NCBI GenBank assembly: GCA_032718475.1
Contig: JAUCBJ010007196.1
Coordinates: 1 to 45,931 of the forward strand
Direction of reading: 5' to 3'
DNA length: 45,931 nucleotides
Source: Nemertoderma westbladi
Taxonomy: Eukaryota; Xenacoelomorpha; Nemertodermatida; Nemertodermatidae
The notes beneath the pieces are model-generated. The model was not told where the DNA came from and did no database searches. It saw only the letters and a program-made list of their open reading frames with translations. The position numbers and the translations under genes are program-made. This document shows positions 42,132 to 45,931 of this stretch, piece after piece (the stretch's first letter is position 1; each line of letters starts with the position of its first letter).

Positions 42132-43348
42132 TGTAAAAGCCTTTGCTGAATTGCCCCGTTATTTTTATTATCTTTTACATTAAAATACTCTGTAGTTGAT
42201 TTAATAAGTGTAAGAGACCGTATTATTGCTGTATCGGTGTTTTTAGAGGATCTAAGACCTATTTCCTCCGTATGTGTACTGTGAAAGGCATATTTTATGA
42301 TTCTATGGCAATTCGTGACGCAAAGGGGTGATAGCTACTCTTGAACAGTAGTTACTATGACTACGGTTAACAGCTGACATTCATACGTGTTGATTTCCTT
42401 TGTTCTACGGCGTTTCTCAGTTCAGTCAGCCAATTAGAGCGTTTTTGTGGCTCCTTGTACAGAAAATTTCCGAGAAATGACGCAATGCCTATGTGCAGTG
42501 TTTACATTCAGTCCTGAGCCCAAGAAAGAACGGCTTGGAAGTATTTTGTGCTGTACTGCTTTTTAGTCGTACACTAGTAGGTTTAATTATAAAGGGCATA
42601 TATCCTTTAACTGTAAATATCTCACTGCTGACATACCGGTACTGATGTACCGATCTACCTAACTGTTCAGTTGTTGTTTTATACTGCTATTTACCGTCAG
42701 TTCTTCATAATATGGTTGATGAATTATTATATTTGGAATAACGATAAACAACCCCGAAACCCAATATTCTTGATATACCGAAGGTAAGAGAGAAGGGTTA
42801 CAGATAAACGATTGTGACTTATGTTAAAGTGGTTTGAAGTGAATCCAATGTTATTTGATAGACCCTACATGAGTCAGCCTGTGTTCCTTTTATATGTGAC
42901 TAAAATCAGTGAAGATTGGCAGATTAGTGTGCAGTATTGTGCAGCATAGTGTATGAGTGAGTCTGTTAAAGAAGCAATTCCTAAAGAATGCGCCATATAT
43001 GTGAATTATAATTAAGCCATATCGTTGTGAGTAGTTTAAGTCATAACTCTGTTTATATAGATAAAGCGCCACGTCCTAAAGGAACTGTTAATATTACCGA
43101 AGGTGAATAATATTGTCAGAAATTATATAATACTGTCAGTCGAATAATACATTAGGCTTACATAGCAATAAAAATTAAACCGTCGAACCCAATCTCCCGG
43201 GAATATCCAGCGGGTGAATGGTCGCGCACGGATTGGTTTCGACTAGTGTAGTGAATCAAATACTTGTCATAGACTAAAAGCAGATTTAATATCTAGAAGA
43301 CATCTTAATTTGGTGGGTTAAACTGCCAAAGGTCTGAAAGCGCGAACA
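42132..43348 (+). mobile_element. 5' LTR of element E (same family as the LTR of element A)
   Basis: 1,217 bp, TGTAAAAGCC to GCGCGAACA, with very few differences from 6656-7911 except a variable stretch near 42611-42675. It has no purine tract upstream; the flank is the interior of element D ORF3. It is therefore an insertion edge, read here as a 5' LTR because a leader and gag-like ORF follow. A solo LTR is the alternative. Confidence 0.7.
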
Positions 43349-43632
43349 TTAAAGGATATAGCTTCTGTATTGCAGTAGGCAATAAAGCTGAAGTACCGGC
43401 AACCGGTACCCAGTAGGCCTGACTACCTAACCACCCGGACCGGTACCTACAGCAGTACAGGTACAGCAGTATTATTCGATTTTGATAATTATATACCGGT
43501 AGGCCTTAATAATTAATCAGGGACTGCAGCCCTGGTTTTTTATTGAGATTTTTACTTATTTCTGTCAAGTTTTATTTGTTTGTAGGCCAGTATTGAACAG
43601 AAGGCGTGTAAACCTGATCAGATTGTACAGAC

Positions 43633-44205
43633 AATTTGTAGGTTGAGCTGTTGTCTGATTGCTGTTAAGTCCGAACGAGTTACAGTGTGTGTAGATCACC
43701 TGTCCGATTAAGTACGATTAGGAAGTAGGGGCAGCGAACGCAGTGAGGTAAACCCCCAACTAAAGAATAAGTCGCACTACTGGGTTAGAGCGCATACTCC
43801 CTAATCATTTCGGAGTCTGCATGTCCTGTAGTTTATTTAGGCTTGAGAGTAGTCTGCCATCGTTTAGTCTGTACTTTGTTTGTGTAAGTCTGTACGGGTA
43901 GCGTATAATATCATTTAGATAATTTGTAGGCTGGATAGTTGTCTGGCTGTTATTAGGTCTGAACGGATTGCCGCGTGTGTAGATCATCTGTCCGATTAAG
44001 TACGGTTAGGCAGTAAGGGCAGCGAACGCTGTAAGGTAAACCCCAACTAAAGAATAAGTCGCACTACTGGGTTAGAGCGCATACTCCCTAACCATTTCGG
44101 AGTCTGCATATACCGTAGTTTGTTTAGGCTTGATAGTAGTCTGTCAGTGTTCGGTCTGTATTTTGTTTGAGTAGTTTGTACGCGTAGCGTAATATTTATT
44201 ATTCA
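43633..44205 (+). repeat. 288-bp tandem repeat, two copies
   Basis: Copies start AATTTGTAGG at 43633 and 43921. Long conserved blocks (GGCAGCGAACG, ACTAAAGAATAAGTCGCAC, TTTCGGAGTCTGCAT) alternate with diverged ones. Confidence 0.85.
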
Positions 44206-45134
44206 GAGTTTATGCGATTATTCGCAACATTCAAGTCCCCAAGTTTGTTCCTACAGTAATTGTGTTTGTTATACATACCGCTATAGTTAAATTAACCTCG
44301 GTACTACACGGGCTGCTTGGCGTAGGTAAAGACTGGTGATTTTGTGCATCGGTCACTCCAGCAGATGCCGTGGTTCTTTTAGCTGTTCAAGTATATTTAA
44401 CTACTGATTATTTGTTATACAAGTACTCGTACCTAATTTAGGGTTTAGTGTATAGTACTTTCCGAAGTAATTATTGTAGACATTATATCTGTGTTGTAAA
44501 GTGGTTGATAGGCACATTCGATTAGCTCTATTAACTTCTAGGTAGGAACACTCCGTGATACATAACGTAGAACCTATAGCGATACGGCTATAGGTCGTCA
44601 GGCGGTGGTATTTTCCTATCTAGACAACGCAGTGTATTTACTACTACTTATTATTTCAAATACCGTAGTACCCTGTCCGTGTAATAACCAGTTTTCTAAC
44701 CCTTTGTTAGGCTGGTTTGTAGACTTCTTGTAAAATTACCCTAAAAATTCGTATTTGTGTTTTGTAAATTTTGTGTTTATTTAGAGATTGTAATCTCACC
44801 CGAATTGTACGTAATTTGTAGTATTAAGTAACTTAGGTAAATTAGAATTATTTGTTTTAGTGTCTTATAAGTAACACTTCATTGAAAGCGCACCGCTTTG
44901 TGTAGTGATTACTCCCCAGAAATAATAACATTTATTTCAAACATTGACAAAACCCACTAAAACGGGTATATATATATTATAAATCAAATCTAACGATTTA
45001 TAAATCGTAGGCCTACCATACAACCATTAGGTCTCAATATCAGTTGGATTACTGCTCAAATAACGGTAATAAAGTAAGTAAAGTAACCAAGTAACCCTAA
45101 AATTCAGAAATTCAATTATTTAAAATAATTGATA

Positions 45135-45376
45135 TACCGGTATTTACGATAGGCCTATTATCTTTATTTCTATAAATTTAGGCTGAAATTATACCGGTAC
45201 TTGTAATTAATTCTAGTCCAGAATTATATATACTACAAACTGTAAGCTGTATACCGGTATTCCGATAGGCCTATTATATATTTATATATATTGTGCTAAA
45301 ATTATACCGGTATTCTGAGATAAACCTAGTCTGTAATAATACTTATATAGTTATATATACTATAAGTATACCGGTA
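45135..45376 (+). repeat. Five TACCGGTA palindromes at 53-64-bp spacing with AGGCCTA palindromes
   Basis: TACCGGTA at 45135, 45192, 45252, 45305 and 45369, each in ATACCGGTA context. GATAGGCCTATTAT follows the first and third. This suggests a degraded ~115-bp tandem unit just upstream of the gag-like ORF. Confidence 0.75.
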
Positions 45377-45516
45377 TTCTAATATATTATATATATATCA
45401 CGCTACACTGAGTAGCAGTAACGGTAATTAATTACTAGGCTAGCAGTTCATACTGAGTTACTAGACTTGCTTAGACTGTAATATAGCAGTAGGCATTCAA
45501 CTGTACATACCTAGTC

Positions 45517-45931
45517 ATGTCTGATACTAAGCAGAACCTGTCAGACAGTTTATTAGATGTAACTATCTGCGACTCAGATAGAGACGTACAACCGTCTGGT
45601 CGTAAATCCAGTTCACCTCCCACTGTGAGGAAGGTCATCCCTCCAGTAGTAATAACAGATCCTAGGCTAGTCCAACATCGTAGGTCTATCATAGGCACCC
45701 GAGCTCAGGTCAAGCGGGACCAACAAGTGGCGGAACAGCAACAACCCGCTAGTCAAGAACTTATTCCTCAGCGGCCCAGCAGCTCCAGTAGTGAGGATAC
45801 TGTAGAGCTGACACCCGAGAGCGGAGCAGAGATGACGGATGCGGTTTATACGGATCCCCTTCTCATCCTTCCTGCAGCTGTGCTCGCTGGGTTATTGATC
45901 GCGGTGGAAGAACACCAGATCGATTGGGCGA
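45517..45931 (+). CDS. N-terminal part of a gag-like ORF (element E), cut by the right window edge
   Basis: ATG at 45517 opens a frame of 138 codons with no stop to the end of the window (MSDTKQNLSDSLLDVTICDS...). It is Ser/Pro/Gln-rich with acidic clusters, like the N-terminal parts of BEL/Pao Gag before the coiled-coil. No domain can be recognised yet. Support comes from length without stops, codon-like composition against an AT-rich upstream leader, and position after the LTR and leader. Because its LTR family equals that of element A, the gag at 1-1614 may be its closest relative, but the two segments do not overlap and cannot be compared. Confidence 0.55.
   Translation, partial: MSDTKQNLSDSLLDVTICDSDRDVQPSGRKSSSPPTVRKVIPPVVITDPRLVQHRRSIIGTRAQVKRDQQVAEQQQPASQELIPQRPSSSSSEDTVELTPESGAEMTDAVYTDPLLILPAAVLAGLLIAVEEHQIDWA

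Larger units (their letters stand above)
43349..45516 (+). other. Long leader of element E
   Basis: No gene seen. It holds a ~288-bp tandem repeat (43633-44205), a perfect hairpin ACCTATAGC/GCTATAGGT (44572-44595) and a series of TACCGGTA palindromes (45135-45376). The first bases after the LTR (TTAAAGGATATAGC) do not show a standard TGG primer site. Confidence 0.45.

Noticed and set aside
6656-43348. The two identical LTRs as the two ends of one 36-kb element
   Set aside because: The left copy is preceded by a purine tract (3' LTR type), the right copy is followed by a leader and a gag-like start (5' LTR type), and unrelated elements on both strands lie between them.

Overview
The window looks like transposon-rich, non-genic chromatin of an animal genome, probably a marine or other aquatic invertebrate. 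The evidence is decayed LTR retrotransposon genes of the BEL/Pao superfamily, which is known only from animals: gag with a DUF1759-like fold, CCHC knuckles, a DUF1758-type protease, reverse transcriptase (RT), RNase H, and an integrase with the BEL/Pao layout. There are also spliceosomal signals, RNA polymerase II-type promoters, tRNA-derived pseudogenes, tandem satellites and a 4.4-kb hexanucleotide array. I see no host protein gene, rRNA, intact tRNA or CRISPR. The species cannot be named from this sequence.

Layout. (1) Element A, + strand, left edge to 7911: gag, a protease fused to the end of RNase H (RT core deleted), a remnant third ORF, a purine tract and a 1,256-bp 3' LTR. It appears to be inserted into element B. 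(2) Element B, 7912 to at least 10997: integrase, a structured post-integrase region, a candidate intron, a truncated ORF3, a purine tract and the start of a 3' LTR with a heat-shock-like promoter. (3) 11.4-22.9 kb: non-coding repeats, including a tandem pair of ~3.0-kb units and a lone LTR-like segment between two ~320-bp direct repeats. (4) 22928-27286: an array of ATTCCT, ATTCCC and ACTCCT blocks with a higher-order pattern. (5) Element C, + strand, about 27.3-40.1 kb: promoter, leader, then gag, protease, RT, RNase H and integrase, all broken by stops and frameshifts, followed by a candidate intron and a very long ORF3. (6) Element D, - strand, 42131 down to about 40200: the 3' half of an ORF3, a hairpin plus G-tract, and a 3' LTR. 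(7) Element E, + strand, 42132 to the right edge: a 5' LTR of the same family as element A, a long repeat-rich leader and the first 138 codons of a gag-like ORF. Element E appears to have inserted into the ORF3 of element D.

The most interesting theme is an ORF3 module downstream of integrase. In element C it spans about 2.9 kb and ends in three CCHC zinc knuckles; a related - strand copy is in element D and a short remnant is in element B. In B and C it lies behind a candidate intron with matching landmarks (AAAAG/GTGAGT donor, CTAAC branch site, AG acceptor), which would give a spliced subgenomic mRNA. In A and B a GGAGCGG purine tract occurs twice, once after the pol remnant or integrase and once at the 3' LTR; a stem-loop of unrelated sequence lies 5' of each tract. 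Element C shows the post-integrase tract only. Element C also carries four copies of a short palindromic hairpin whose lower stems differ but still pair. I do not recognise the function of ORF3.

All coordinates and motifs were read by eye. Family assignments rest on recognised motifs, not on database searches.
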